64,000 bases of DNA from Amycolatopsis sp. WAC 01376 (GTDB lineage: Bacteria; Actinomycetota; Actinomycetes; Mycobacteriales; Pseudonocardiaceae): the NCBI RefSeq assembly GCF_003947415.1, contig NZ_QHKL01000010.1:1-64000 (forward strand), given 5' to 3'. Below the pieces are notes generated by a model. That model worked only from the letters and a program-made list of their open reading frames with translations, was not told the origin of the DNA and did not search any database. This document shows, piece after piece, positions 48,101-56,348 of the stretch (positions are counted from its first letter, which is position 1; the number at the start of each line of letters is the position of its first letter). Made by a program: the position numbers and the translations under genes.

Positions 48101-48862
48101 GTGGGCAGTATGATGCTGGAATCCGTTCAGCTCATTCACGGCGGACGGTTCAGACGGGGGTCTTCGCTCTCACCGGACGAGCAGCCGGTCGCCGAGATCG
48201 AACTCAGTCCGTTCCACCTCGACACTTATCCGGTGCTCAACCGCCAGTTCGCCGAATTCATCGAGGACGGCGGATACCGGCAGGCGCAGCTCTGGACGCC
48301 GGCGGGATGGTCGTGGCTGGAGTCGACCGGGGCGACCCGGCCGAACTACTGGGACGACCCGCTCTGGTCGGCGCCCGAGGTGCCGGTCACGGGGGTGAGC
48401 TGGTGGGAGGCACTGGCGTACGCCCGCTGGGCGGGCAAGACGCTGCCCACCGAAGCCCAATGGGAGTACGCCTGCAAGGGCACCGCGGGGAACACGTACC
48501 CGTGGGGCGAGGACGAACCGGACCTGACCCTGGCGAACTTCGCGCCGGACTGCGACCCGGTGGAGCGCCGGCCGACCAGTCCCGATCACTTCCCGCGCAA
48601 CGTCTCCGCGTTCGGTTGCCACGACATGGCCGGGAACTTCGCCGAATGGTGCCTGGACAACTATGCGATGGCGTATCGCACCTCGGGGAAGGATCCGTTG
48701 TACCGCACGATGGAAGAGGACGACCACGTGGCACGGGGTGGCTGCGGGCTGCACGACGCCGACTACCTCCGAAGTTCGGCACGAGACCACTACCACCCAG
48801 GGCTCCGGGACAACCTGATCGGCTTCCGGTGTGCCCGCCCCGTGGACGGAGCGGACTCGTGA
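48101..48862 (+). CDS. FGE-sulfatase-domain (SUMF1-like) protein
   Basis: A 253-residue stand-alone formylglycine-generating-enzyme-type domain. Features: HGGRFRRGSSLSPDEQPVAE, FHLDTYPVLNRQFAEFI, VPVTGVSWWEALAYARWAGK, LPTEAQWEYACKG, YPWGEDEPDL, FGCHDMAGNFAEWCLDN and LIGFRCARPV. This superfamily includes FGE and the ergothioneine and ovothiol sulfoxide synthases EgtB and OvoA, which need a DinB domain that is missing here. No sulfatase gene is nearby. It may act as an oxygenase or C-S-forming catalyst on the pathway intermediate; that is speculative. An AAGGAGATCA site fixes the GTG at 48101. Confidence 0.85.
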   Translation: MGSMMLESVQLIHGGRFRRGSSLSPDEQPVAEIELSPFHLDTYPVLNRQFAEFIEDGGYRQAQLWTPAGWSWLESTGATRPNYWDDPLWSAPEVPVTGVSWWEALAYARWAGKTLPTEAQWEYACKGTAGNTYPWGEDEPDLTLANFAPDCDPVERRPTSPDHFPRNVSAFGCHDMAGNFAEWCLDNYAMAYRTSGKDPLYRTMEEDDHVARGGCGLHDADYLRSSARDHYHPGLRDNLIGFRCARPVDGADS

Positions 48863-49494
48863 ACGCACCCACTCCCACCAAACGAGGACGTAAACCCAGC
48901 TCACTCCGCTACTACCAGGACGGCCCACCGGAGCGGGTCGACCTCGACGCCTGGCGCCTGGAGGTCGCCGCTCCCGGCGGAATCCTCAGGCGGCTGACCC
49001 ACAGTGATCTCCAGCCGGTGGCAAGGGTGGAGGAGTCCCGCCGGTACGTCTGCGTGTGCAACTGGAGCGTGCGGGAAGACTGGGGTGGCGTCCTGCTCGA
49101 AGACGTGTTGCGGCTTGCCGGCTGGCAGGGCACGGGTGAAGGCCTGTACCTCCGGCAGCGGAGCATCGGCACGCCGGAGAAGGGCGTGTACGAATCGACC
49201 ATCCCGCTCGGTGACGCGATCGCCAGGCGTGCGCTGCTGATCGACCGCGTCAACGGCGGAGAACTGCCCCTCGAACGCGGCTACCCGCTACGGCTCATCG
49301 ATTTCGGCCTCTACGGGTACAAGAGCGTCAAGGGACTGAGCGGACTCGAGATCACCACCGAGTTCGAGTTCGGCGAATGGGAGCGAAAAGCCGGTTACGA
49401 ACTGGACGGGCAGATCCGCCCCAAGCGGTACCGCTTCTGCGATCTCGGCAAGCACCACTTCATCGATCGACCCGGCGAAGTGACCGAGCTGTGA
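48859..49494 (+). CDS. Sulfite oxidase/YedY-fold (molybdopterin oxidoreductase) protein
   Basis: A 211-residue protein with the oxidoreductase molybdopterin-binding fold. VCVCNWSVREDWGGVLLEDV contains the cysteine position that ligates Mo in the sulfite oxidase family, with an extra Cys two residues before. YPLRLIDFGLYGYKSVKGLS matches the GYKSVK cofactor-binding motif. There is no Tat signal, unlike YedY, so it is cytoplasmic. The GTG overlaps the stop of the FGE-like gene, and DAHP synthase starts 11 bases after its end. A molybdoenzyme in a bacilysin-like pathway would be new to me; loss of cofactor binding cannot be excluded. Confidence 0.75.
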   Translation: MNAPTPTKRGRKPSSLRYYQDGPPERVDLDAWRLEVAAPGGILRRLTHSDLQPVARVEESRRYVCVCNWSVREDWGGVLLEDVLRLAGWQGTGEGLYLRQRSIGTPEKGVYESTIPLGDAIARRALLIDRVNGGELPLERGYPLRLIDFGLYGYKSVKGLSGLEITTEFEFGEWERKAGYELDGQIRPKRYRFCDLGKHHFIDRPGEVTEL

Positions 49495-49505
49495 ACGGAG
49501 AGCCC

Positions 49506-50951
49506 ATGGCCGAAAGCCCGGGTGTCGTGCTCGCCGAGCGCGATGGGGAACATCCGTGGATCGACTGGACCGCCACCGCCTGGTTCGAGGCCGGTGACGC
49601 GGCCGCCCCCTCGCCTGCCGGGCCGCGCGCCCGGCTCGCGGAGGCGTGTTCCCGGCCGGCGGCGCAGCAACCGCGCTGGGCGGACGAATCGGCGCGCCGC
49701 CGAGTGTGCGGAGTACTGGAAAGCGTTCCGCCCATCGTGGTCCGGCCGGAGGTCGACCGGCTCCGGAGCCTGCTGTCCGAGGTCGCCCGCGGCCGGGCGT
49801 TCCTGCTGCAGGGCGGTGATTGCGCGGAGACCTTCGCCACGAACACCGAGTCCCACATCCGGGCCAACGTGCGGCTGCTGGTGCAGATGGCACTGGTGCT
49901 CACCCACGGTGCGAGCGTGCCGGTGGTGAAGGTCGGCCGAATGGCAGGCCAGTACGGCAAACCGCGCTCGAAGGACATCGACGGGCAGGGCCTGCCGGTG
50001 TACCGAGGCGACATCGTGAACTCCGCGGTCGCTTCGGCGTCGCTGCGGGTGGCGGATCCCCAACGGATGCTCGGGGCCTACGCGAATTCGGTGACCACGA
50101 TGAATCTCGTGCGGGGACTCGCCGGTGGCGGGCTCGCCGACCTGCACGGGGTACACCGGTGGAACATGAACTTCGTGCGCGGATCGGTGGCAGGCGAGCG
50201 GTTCGAAGCGCTGGCCGCCGAGATCCAGCGCAGCCTGCGGTTCATGGACTCCTGCGGCGTGGCCGCCACTCCGTTGCACACCACGGAGATCTTCGCCAGC
50301 CACGAGGCGCTGGTGCTGGACTACGAGCGCGCACTGGTTCGATGGGAGCAAGACGAGAATCCGGCCTCCCGGCTGTACGACCTGTCCGGGCACTTCCTGT
50401 GGGTCGGCGAGCGCACCCGTCAGCTGGACGGCGCCCATCTCGCGTTCGCGGAACTGCTCGCGAATCCGGTCGGGGTGAAGCTCGGTCCGGAGGCCACGGG
50501 ACGGCAAGCCGTCGAGTACGCCCGGCGGCTGGATCCTCATCGTGAGGCGGGCAAGCTCACCTTCATCACCCGGATGGGCAACGATCGGGTGCGGACGGTG
50601 CTGCCCGCGATCGTGGAGGCGGTCACGGCCGCCGGGCACGAGGTGGTCTGGCAGTGCGACCCCATGCACGGCAACACACACGAAGCGAGCACGGGGTACA
50701 AGACCCGGCACTTCGACCGCATCGTGGACGAGGTCCAAGGCTTCTTCGAGGTGCACGGGGACCTCGGCACTCACGCGGGCGGTGTCCACCTGGAACTGAC
50801 GGGGGAAGACGTGACCGAATGCGTCGGTGGTGGACAGAACATCTCCGACGCGGACCTGCCGACCCGGTACGAGACCGCCTGCGACCCGCGGCTGAACACC
50901 GAACAGTCGCTGGAACTGGCCTTTCTGATCTCCGAAATGCTTCGGGGGTGA
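49506..50951 (+). CDS. Class II DAHP synthase
   Basis: A 481-residue 3-deoxy-D-arabino-heptulosonate 7-phosphate synthase of the plant-like class II. Clear motifs are FLLQGGDCAETF, VVKVGRMAGQYGKPRS, YRGDIVNS, HRWNMNFV, HFLWVGERTRQLDGAH, GVKLGP, TFITRMGN and DPMHGNTHEA (metal ligands). It makes the first intermediate of the shikimate pathway. A dedicated copy at the end of the operon with the BacA-like gene would raise prephenate supply and, if feedback-insensitive, bypass primary control. GGAG precedes the ATG at 49506. It is the last gene before the convergent TrmB-type regulator. Confidence 0.95.
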   Translation: MAESPGVVLAERDGEHPWIDWTATAWFEAGDAAAPSPAGPRARLAEACSRPAAQQPRWADESARRRVCGVLESVPPIVVRPEVDRLRSLLSEVARGRAFLLQGGDCAETFATNTESHIRANVRLLVQMALVLTHGASVPVVKVGRMAGQYGKPRSKDIDGQGLPVYRGDIVNSAVASASLRVADPQRMLGAYANSVTTMNLVRGLAGGGLADLHGVHRWNMNFVRGSVAGERFEALAAEIQRSLRFMDSCGVAATPLHTTEIFASHEALVLDYERALVRWEQDENPASRLYDLSGHFLWVGERTRQLDGAHLAFAELLANPVGVKLGPEATGRQAVEYARRLDPHREAGKLTFITRMGNDRVRTVLPAIVEAVTAAGHEVVWQCDPMHGNTHEASTGYKTRHFDRIVDEVQGFFEVHGDLGTHAGGVHLELTGEDVTECVGGGQNISDADLPTRYETACDPRLNTEQSLELAFLISEMLRG

Positions 50952-50955
50952 ACGC

Positions 50956-51780
50956 CTATTCGCCGGGTCCCTCCGGGCGTTGCTCGCCCGCGCCGAACTT
51001 CTCCCGGAGCACGCTGAGCCCCGGGCCGTAGGCGGCCTCCAGCACGTCGCCGTGCGACGCGAGCACTTCCAGCTTGTAGAGGTCGTGGCGGATCAGCTCG
51101 GTGACCGGGACCACCAGGCCGGGGTGGGTGGTCCAGGCCGCCCGGCTGAGCCCGGCACTGGACACGTTGCCTGCGATGACCTCGCGGTTGTCGACGCTGA
51201 CCACGAGCCAACGTCCGCCGAGGCCCTTGGTGACCTCGTCGGTGAGCGGGTGCGGGTAGACCCTGGCGAAGGGGTACTCGGGGTCACCGTAGGCGACCGC
51301 GGTGACCTCCACACCGCGGCCGACCGCGGCCTTCAGTTCACGCCGCAGCTCCCCGGCGTCAGGCGCCCAGATCTCCAGCAGGATCTTGTGTGCGGCGCCC
51401 TGCACGAGCTGGCGGGCGCGGGCGACGATCTCCTCACGCCCCTGGATGTCCCAGATCACCGCGTTGGTGTCCTGCTGCTCGGCGTAGTCGTTCATCGCGG
51501 CCTCGGCGAGGTCCAGGCCGGCCAGCATCTCCTCGCGTGCCCGGTCGATAAGCTCCTTCGGCGGCACCGGGCCGTACTGCCTGGGCTCGCCGTGGGTGAC
51601 GTGCACGGCGCCCTTGTGCTCCAGGGAGTCGAGTACCTCGTACACCTTCGCTCTGGGCACCCCCGACCGTTTCGCGACGCCGTAACCGGAGGAAGGTGAC
51701 TCCTCCAGCAAGGCGAGATAGGCGCGGGATTCCCACTCGGTGAGGCCGAGCACCTTCATCTGCGCCGCGGTCGGGGTCAT
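50956..51780 (-). CDS. TrmB-family transcriptional regulator
   Basis: A 274-residue regulator with an N-terminal TrmB winged helix (LGLTEWESRAYLALLEESPS, VAKRSGVPRAKVYEVLDSLE) and a C-terminal effector domain of phospholipase-D-like fold (DAGELRRELKAAVGRGVEV, GRWLVVSVDNREVIAGNV). The ATG at 51780 has AGAAGAA upstream; a GTG four codons earlier is also possible. It lies 4 bases from the DAHP synthase stop, in convergent orientation, and is the only DNA-binding protein encoded within the 44.4-51.8 kb block. It is therefore the first candidate for binding the GTAACCA-N6-TGGTTAC operators, although none lies in its own promoter. Confidence 0.85.
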   Translation of the reverse strand: MTPTAAQMKVLGLTEWESRAYLALLEESPSSGYGVAKRSGVPRAKVYEVLDSLEHKGAVHVTHGEPRQYGPVPPKELIDRAREEMLAGLDLAEAAMNDYAEQQDTNAVIWDIQGREEIVARARQLVQGAAHKILLEIWAPDAGELRRELKAAVGRGVEVTAVAYGDPEYPFARVYPHPLTDEVTKGLGGRWLVVSVDNREVIAGNVSSAGLSRAAWTTHPGLVVPVTELIRHDLYKLEVLASHGDVLEAAYGPGLSVLREKFGAGEQRPEGPGE

Positions 51781-51940
51781 GTTCTTCTTCACGGGGAGCA
51801 GAATTGCGCCGGTCGGGTGACCCTGTCAATCCGGCGTCCCGTGGTGCCACCTCGCGCGCTACGAGGTTCTGCCTGTGCTAACGACGGTCTTGCCGAGGCT
51901 CCGCCGTCGAGCAGCGCGCCGGCGCTTATAGGCTTCGGGT

Positions 51941-52357
51941 ATGAGCCAGTCGATCCAGTTCGCCGACCGCAACTTCAAGCTCGCGGTCGTCCAAGAGCTG
52001 ATGTACAACCAGGACCTTCTGCCGAAGTTCACCCTGCGGGAGTACGCCGCCGAGCAGGGCTTCACCTACGACGCCGGGAGCGTCGAAGCGGTACCTGAGG
52101 CACTGGCCTACTTCGACGCGCTCGAGGTCCCCGTCGAGCTCGCGGAGAAGATCACCGAGATCGAGATGGACGGTGGCAACGACATCTACCTCGAGATCGC
52201 GCCGAACTGGGACGGCGAGGACGCCCTGTTCGACGTCGACGAGTTCGCCGACCTGCGGCACTTCCCCAACCTGAAGTCGATGACACTGCTGTACACGGGC
52301 AACGAGGAAGCACTTGAGACGCTGCGTGCCCGCGGTATCGAGGCGGACTGGCTCTGA
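51941..52357 (+). CDS. Conserved hypothetical protein
   Basis: A 138-residue acidic protein I cannot assign with confidence. It begins MSQSIQFADRNFKLAVVQEL and ends with a segment that looks like one leucine-rich-repeat-type turn (DEFADLRHFPNLKSMTLLY). No membrane segment or signal is present. It stands alone between the TrmB gene (divergent) and a palindrome before the convergent P1 peptidase gene. Base composition matches the surroundings. Confidence 0.65.
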   Translation: MSQSIQFADRNFKLAVVQELMYNQDLLPKFTLREYAAEQGFTYDAGSVEAVPEALAYFDALEVPVELAEKITEIEMDGGNDIYLEIAPNWDGEDALFDVDEFADLRHFPNLKSMTLLYTGNEEALETLRARGIEADWL

Positions 52358-52424
52358 CCCGGGCCACCGGCAGGTCGAACGTGTCTTGTCTGGTGGAGTG
52401 TCCGAGGACCGGGGGCCGCTGGGT

Positions 52425-52472
52425 GGTCGTGAGTGTTATGTGTCGTTCTAACGACCCGAAACACTCACGACC
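52425..52472 (+). terminator. Palindrome between convergent genes
   Basis: GGTCGTGAGTGTT pairs perfectly over 13 bases with AACACTCACGACC, with an inner partial GTCGTT/AACGAC stem. It lies between the convergent hypothetical gene and the P1 peptidase gene. It resembles the other intergenic palindromes of this window in design but not in sequence. Confidence 0.75.
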
Positions 52473-52498
52473 CCCCCGCACCGACCACGCCACCTTGC

Positions 52499-53566
52499 CT
52501 AGACCTCACGCCAGCGCGCTGTCGGCATCGCGGGCACCCGGTGACCGCGGTGGCCGGTCATCTCCTCGTTCGCGAACAGAGCGTTGAGCACCGCCTCTTC
52601 GGTCGCCTGCACCACGGCCTCGAAGAACGGGTCGAGCCTGCCCCACGGGACGAACCGCAGGCTTTCGTACTCGGCCTGCTCCGTTCGCGGGAACCGGCTG
52701 GTGAGCGCCCCCGGATTCGCCGTGCTGAACGCGAGGAAGAGGTCACCGGAGAAGTGCGAGCCGGTGGTGCCGGTGCGGGCAAGGCCGAGCGGGACGCGGC
52801 GGGCGAGCGAGGTGCACTGACCGGGCAGCAGGGGAGCGTCGGTGCCCACGAGCACGATCACCGATCCCGCGCCGGAGGGTGCCGCCCAGTCCTCCTCCAT
52901 CGGGTTGTCGGCGCCGAGTTCCGCTCCGACGTGTTCGCCCGCGACGGTGAGCTCGCGACGTGAGCCGAAGTTGGCCTGCACCAACGCGCCCACGGTGTAC
53001 TCGTCGTCCCCATAGGACACGAGGCGGGAGGCCGTTCCGGTGCCGCCCTTGAAGCCGTAACAGGTCATCCCGGTGCCGCCGCCGACGGATCCTTCGCCGA
53101 CCGGACCCGCTTGCGCGGCGTCGATCGCCGCGACGGCGTGTCCACTGTGGATTGTCGGGGCGGTGGTGTCGTTCAGGTAGCCGTCCCAGGTTTCGGCGAT
53201 CACCGGCAGCAGCCATTCGGCGGCCACGTCGGGCCGCTCGCGCACCACCCAGTCGATCACGCCGCGGTGGCAAGGGCCGACGGCGTGCGTGGAGGTGATC
53301 AGCACCGGCAGGGTCAGCGACCCGGTCTCGGCCAGCCACGCGGTACCGGTCATCTCACCGTTGCCGTTGAGCGCGTACGTCCCCGCCGCGCACGGCACGG
53401 CGAAATCCTCGCGACCGCGCGGCAGGACGGCGGTGACGCCGGTCCGCACGGACTCGCCCTCGACGAGCGTCGTGAAGCCGATCTCGACGCCGGGGACGTC
53501 GGTGAGCGCGTTGTGCTCACCGGTCCGGCCGGGCAGCGGGACACCCAGGTCACGGGCGCGGGTCAT
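52499..53566 (-). CDS. P1-family (DmpA/BapA-like) aminopeptidase
   Basis: A 355-residue N-terminal-nucleophile peptidase. Family features: LTDVPGVEIGFTTL near the start, TGTAWLAETGSLTLPVLIT, EGSVGGGTGMTCYGFKGGTGTASR, and GAGSVIVLVGTDAPL, where autocleavage before the Ser releases the catalytic beta subunit. These enzymes cleave D- or L-amino acid amides and beta-peptides. Its stop side faces the palindrome at 52425. The start overlaps the end of the TetR gene (ATGA), so the two are co-transcribed, divergent from an amino acid permease: a peptide or amino acid use module. Confidence 0.9.
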   Translation of the reverse strand: MTRARDLGVPLPGRTGEHNALTDVPGVEIGFTTLVEGESVRTGVTAVLPRGREDFAVPCAAGTYALNGNGEMTGTAWLAETGSLTLPVLITSTHAVGPCHRGVIDWVVRERPDVAAEWLLPVIAETWDGYLNDTTAPTIHSGHAVAAIDAAQAGPVGEGSVGGGTGMTCYGFKGGTGTASRLVSYGDDEYTVGALVQANFGSRRELTVAGEHVGAELGADNPMEEDWAAPSGAGSVIVLVGTDAPLLPGQCTSLARRVPLGLARTGTTGSHFSGDLFLAFSTANPGALTSRFPRTEQAEYESLRFVPWGRLDPFFEAVVQATEEAVLNALFANEEMTGHRGHRVPAMPTARWREV

Positions 53567-54174
53567 GGACGGTCCTCCAAGGGGTTCGAGGTGGCTGTGC
53601 GGGCATAGGAGAGCAACATCGCTTCGGCGGTCGCGGTTTCCAGCGTCGGCACGGCCTGGGTGAGGTGCAGGCCGTAGCCGTCCTCCAGCGCGACCAGGTT
53701 CCGCGCGATCGACACCGCGTCCGCGGTCAGGGTGAACTCGCCGGTGGCGGCGCCCGCTTCGAGGATGCCGGTGTAGATCCGGACCTGTTGTTCGTAGAGC
53801 GTGATGTGCCGGGCGGCGTACACGGGATCGCGGCGGGCGATCGTGCCGAGTTCGTAGAGCAGTACGCAGAGTTCGTCGTCGGGGCCGGTGGGCAGTCCGC
53901 TGCGGATCATCGCCAGCAGGCGCCCGGACGGGGTCGCCTTCGTGCCCGCGGCCAGTTCCCGCGCCGAACAGAACCGCGCCACCGCCTCCCGCTGCACCTC
54001 TTGGAGCAGGTCGGCGAGGGTGGGGAAGTAGTACAGGACCGAACCCGACGACAGGCCCGCGCCCTCGGCGACGTCCCTCAGCCGCAGGTTCAGCACGCCG
54101 CGTTCGAGGACGGCCCGTCTGGCCACCTCGATCAGTTCGGCACGTCGCTCCGTCGCCTTGCTCGGTCTCGCCAT
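53563..54174 (-). CDS. TetR-family transcriptional regulator
   Basis: A 203-residue TetR regulator. The N-terminal helix-turn-helix is RRAVLERGVLNLRLRDVAEG then AGLSSGSVLYYFPTLADLLQ. The ligand domain resembles the BetI-like group. It is first in an operon with the P1 aminopeptidase and divergent from the APC permease gene, which it probably controls. The 142-base divergent gap contains repeated TTCGAA elements. Confidence 0.9.
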   Translation of the reverse strand: MARPSKATERRAELIEVARRAVLERGVLNLRLRDVAEGAGLSSGSVLYYFPTLADLLQEVQREAVARFCSARELAAGTKATPSGRLLAMIRSGLPTGPDDELCVLLYELGTIARRDPVYAARHITLYEQQVRIYTGILEAGAATGEFTLTADAVSIARNLVALEDGYGLHLTQAVPTLETATAEAMLLSYARTATSNPLEDRP

Positions 54175-54184
54175 GCGTTCATTC

Positions 54185-54206
54185 TTCGAATCTTGTTCGA
54201 AAAACG
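54185..54206 (+). promoter_or_regulatory. TTCGAA repeats between tetR and the permease gene
   Basis: TTCGAA occurs twice with an 11-base period (TTCGAATCTTGTTCGAA) about 12-28 bases upstream of the TetR start, and again further right (TTCTTCGAAGG near 54272). This is a plausible TetR operator region; the assignment is by position only. Confidence 0.4.
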
Positions 54207-54316
54207 CAAGGGTCGAGCGCGATCAGCTCTTGACGTCACACGGTGCAGGGCCTTTGATGCGTGCTCAACAGTTCTTCGAAGGAGATTCAAGGAACCCACC
54301 TTGTAGGAGGTCGGCC

Positions 54317-55693
54317 GTGTCCACTCCCGCCCTGCGCCGCGGTCTGCGCACTCTCGGCACGCTGCTCATCACACTCTCCGCGATCAGCCCCGCTTCGTCG
54401 GTCTTCATCATCGCGCCGGGGGTGATCTCCGGGGCCGGCACGGGTGCCTTCTACAGCTTCGTGGCCGCTGCGGTCGTCGGGGTGCTCATGGCCTTCGTCT
54501 ACGCGGAACTCGCGTCGGCGTTCCCGCTGGCAGGCGGCGAGTACGCGATCGTCACCCGCACTCTTGGCAGGCTGCCGGGCTTCGCCGTACTCGGCCTGAT
54601 GATCATCACGCAGGTGCTCATCGTCGCGGTGATCGCGCTCGGCGTCGGCACCTATCTCGGCGTGCTCATGCCCGGCGTGCCCGGTCCGGTGATCGCCGCC
54701 GTGACCTGTGTGGTCGCGGCCGTCGTCGGGGTGTTCGACATCAAGCTGAACGCCTGGGTCACCGGGATCTTCCTGGCGATCGAAATCATCGCGTTGATCG
54801 TGGTCAGCGCGCTCGGGCTGTTCAACCCGGCGCGGTCGTTCAGCGAGCTGCTCGCGCATCCGGTCGCCTCCGACGGGAGCCCGGCGACGCTCGCGGCCAT
54901 CGCGATCGCCACCTCGGTCGCGATCTTCGCCTACAACGGCTACGGCTCGGCGGTGTACTTCGGCGAGGAGACGCAGGACGCCTCGCGCGGGATCGCCCGC
55001 GCGATCCTGTTGGCGCTCGGCATCACGGTGCTCGCGGAACTGATCCCGGTGACCGCGGTCCTGCTCGGCGCGCCGGATCTGAACGCGCTGTTCGCCTCGG
55101 AGAACATGCTGTCCTACTTCATCGATTCGCGCGGTGGCGGCACGCTCGACACGGTGCTCGGTCTTGCCGTCGCGCTCGCGATCGTCAACGCGGTGCTGGC
55201 GATCGTGCTGATCAGTTCGCGGATGCTGTTCAGCAGCGGCCGCGACCGGGCGTGGCCGTCGCCGGTCAACCGGGCGCTGGCCGCGGTGCACCCGAAGTTC
55301 GGGACGCCGTGGGTGGCCACCGTCGGCACCGGACTGGTCGCCGCGCTGCTCTGCTTCGTCGACCCGAAACTGCTGCTGGTGGTGACGAGCACGTCGATCG
55401 TGGCGGTTTACGCGGCGCTCTGCCTCGGGGCGATCGTCGGCAGGCGCACCGGAGCCACCGCGCACGCCAAGTACCGGATGCCGTGGTTCCCGGTCGCGCC
55501 GGTGCTGGCGCTGGCCGTGCTGGTGTTCGTCGTCTACCAGAACCTGCTCGACCCGGCGGTGGGACGGCCGAGCCTGATCGTCACCGCCTGTGTCGCCCTG
55601 CTTTCGATCGCGTACTACGTCCTGGTGCTGCGGCGGAAGGGCGGCTGGAAGCTGGCCGAAGTCACCGACGAGAAGACTGAGGAGCCTGCTTGA
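54317..55693 (+). CDS. APC-superfamily amino acid permease
   Basis: A 458-residue amino acid-polyamine-organocation transporter with about 12 membrane helices. The first helix region reads TLSAISPASSVFIIAPGVI, followed by YAELASAFPLAGGEYAIVTR, a hallmark of APC permeases, and FAYNGYGSAVYFGEETQD. The GTG at 54317 has a TAGGAGG site seven bases upstream; the longer open frame upstream is not coding. It is divergent from the TetR-aminopeptidase operon and likely imports the amino acid or amide the peptidase acts upon, or that its products yield. Confidence 0.9.
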   Translation: MSTPALRRGLRTLGTLLITLSAISPASSVFIIAPGVISGAGTGAFYSFVAAAVVGVLMAFVYAELASAFPLAGGEYAIVTRTLGRLPGFAVLGLMIITQVLIVAVIALGVGTYLGVLMPGVPGPVIAAVTCVVAAVVGVFDIKLNAWVTGIFLAIEIIALIVVSALGLFNPARSFSELLAHPVASDGSPATLAAIAIATSVAIFAYNGYGSAVYFGEETQDASRGIARAILLALGITVLAELIPVTAVLLGAPDLNALFASENMLSYFIDSRGGGTLDTVLGLAVALAIVNAVLAIVLISSRMLFSSGRDRAWPSPVNRALAAVHPKFGTPWVATVGTGLVAALLCFVDPKLLLVVTSTSIVAVYAALCLGAIVGRRTGATAHAKYRMPWFPVAPVLALAVLVFVVYQNLLDPAVGRPSLIVTACVALLSIAYYVLVLRRKGGWKLAEVTDEKTEEPA

Positions 55694-56260
55694 TCAGGTG
55701 TACTCCGCGATCTCCACTCCGTACGTGCCCGGTTCGAGCGCCTCGAAGATGTGCGGGATGTCGCCGGGGTAGCAGATGTAGTCGCCGGGCAGCAGTTCGA
55801 CCGGATCGTCCTGCGGCCCGACCCTTGCCCGCCCGGCGCTGAGGATCATGTGCTCGACGATGCCGCTCATATGCGGATCCGAAAGCCGCGGCTTCCCCGG
55901 CTCGGCGCGAATCAGGTAGACGTCGCGCCGGGCTCCGGGCGGGCAGGAGCTGAGCAGCGTGCACGCGTAATCGGCGTGTTCGGCGAACACCGTCGGCCCG
56001 CTGCCCGAGCGGATGACCTGCACGCGGGGGCGTTCGGGCTCGACCACCCGGGAGAACGGGACGTCGAGCGCGACGCACAACGCCCAGATCGTCTCGACGC
56101 TCGGGTTCCCGGCCCCGGACTCCAGCTGGGAGAGCGTGGACTTGGCGATGCCGGCGCGTTTGGCGACCTCGGTGAGGGACAGCCCGGTGCGGGCGCGCTC
56201 CCGGCGCAGGGACGTGGCGATGACGTCCAGTGGGGCGCCGTCGGAAGCGGTCGGGGACAT
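55694..56260 (-). CDS. XRE-family regulator with cupin domain
   Basis: A 188-residue repressor: an N-terminal helix-turn-helix (SLTEVAKRAGIAKSTLSQLE then SGAGNPSVETIWALCVALD) and a C-terminal cupin (MILSAGRARVGPQ, ELLPGDYICYPGDIPHIFEA). This type senses small molecules through the cupin. I prefer the ATG at 56260, which has GGAGCGAACGC before it, because the longer frame to 56317 would run through an operator. It is divergent from azlCD, and two matching inverted repeats lie between them. Confidence 0.88.
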   Translation of the reverse strand: MSPTASDGAPLDVIATSLRRERARTGLSLTEVAKRAGIAKSTLSQLESGAGNPSVETIWALCVALDVPFSRVVEPERPRVQVIRSGSGPTVFAEHADYACTLLSSCPPGARRDVYLIRAEPGKPRLSDPHMSGIVEHMILSAGRARVGPQDDPVELLPGDYICYPGDIPHIFEALEPGTYGVEIAEYT

Positions 56261-56283
56261 GCGTTCGCTCCATCGGTCGTTGC

Positions 56284-56348
56284 GTTCGCCTTGACGAACA
56301 CGGCTGCGTTCGTTCATTGTATGACGCTATGCGTTCGATATGGCGAAC
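56284..56348 (+). promoter_or_regulatory. Paired operators GTTCG-N6-CGAAC between the XRE-cupin and azlC genes
   Basis: GTTCGCCTTGACGAAC (56284-56299) and GTTCGATATGGCGAAC (56333-56348) share the same arms and spacing. The second overlaps the first codons of azlC, so binding would block its transcription or initiation. A single half-site (TGCGTTCG) lies between them. The adjacent XRE-cupin protein is the obvious binder. Confidence 0.7.
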
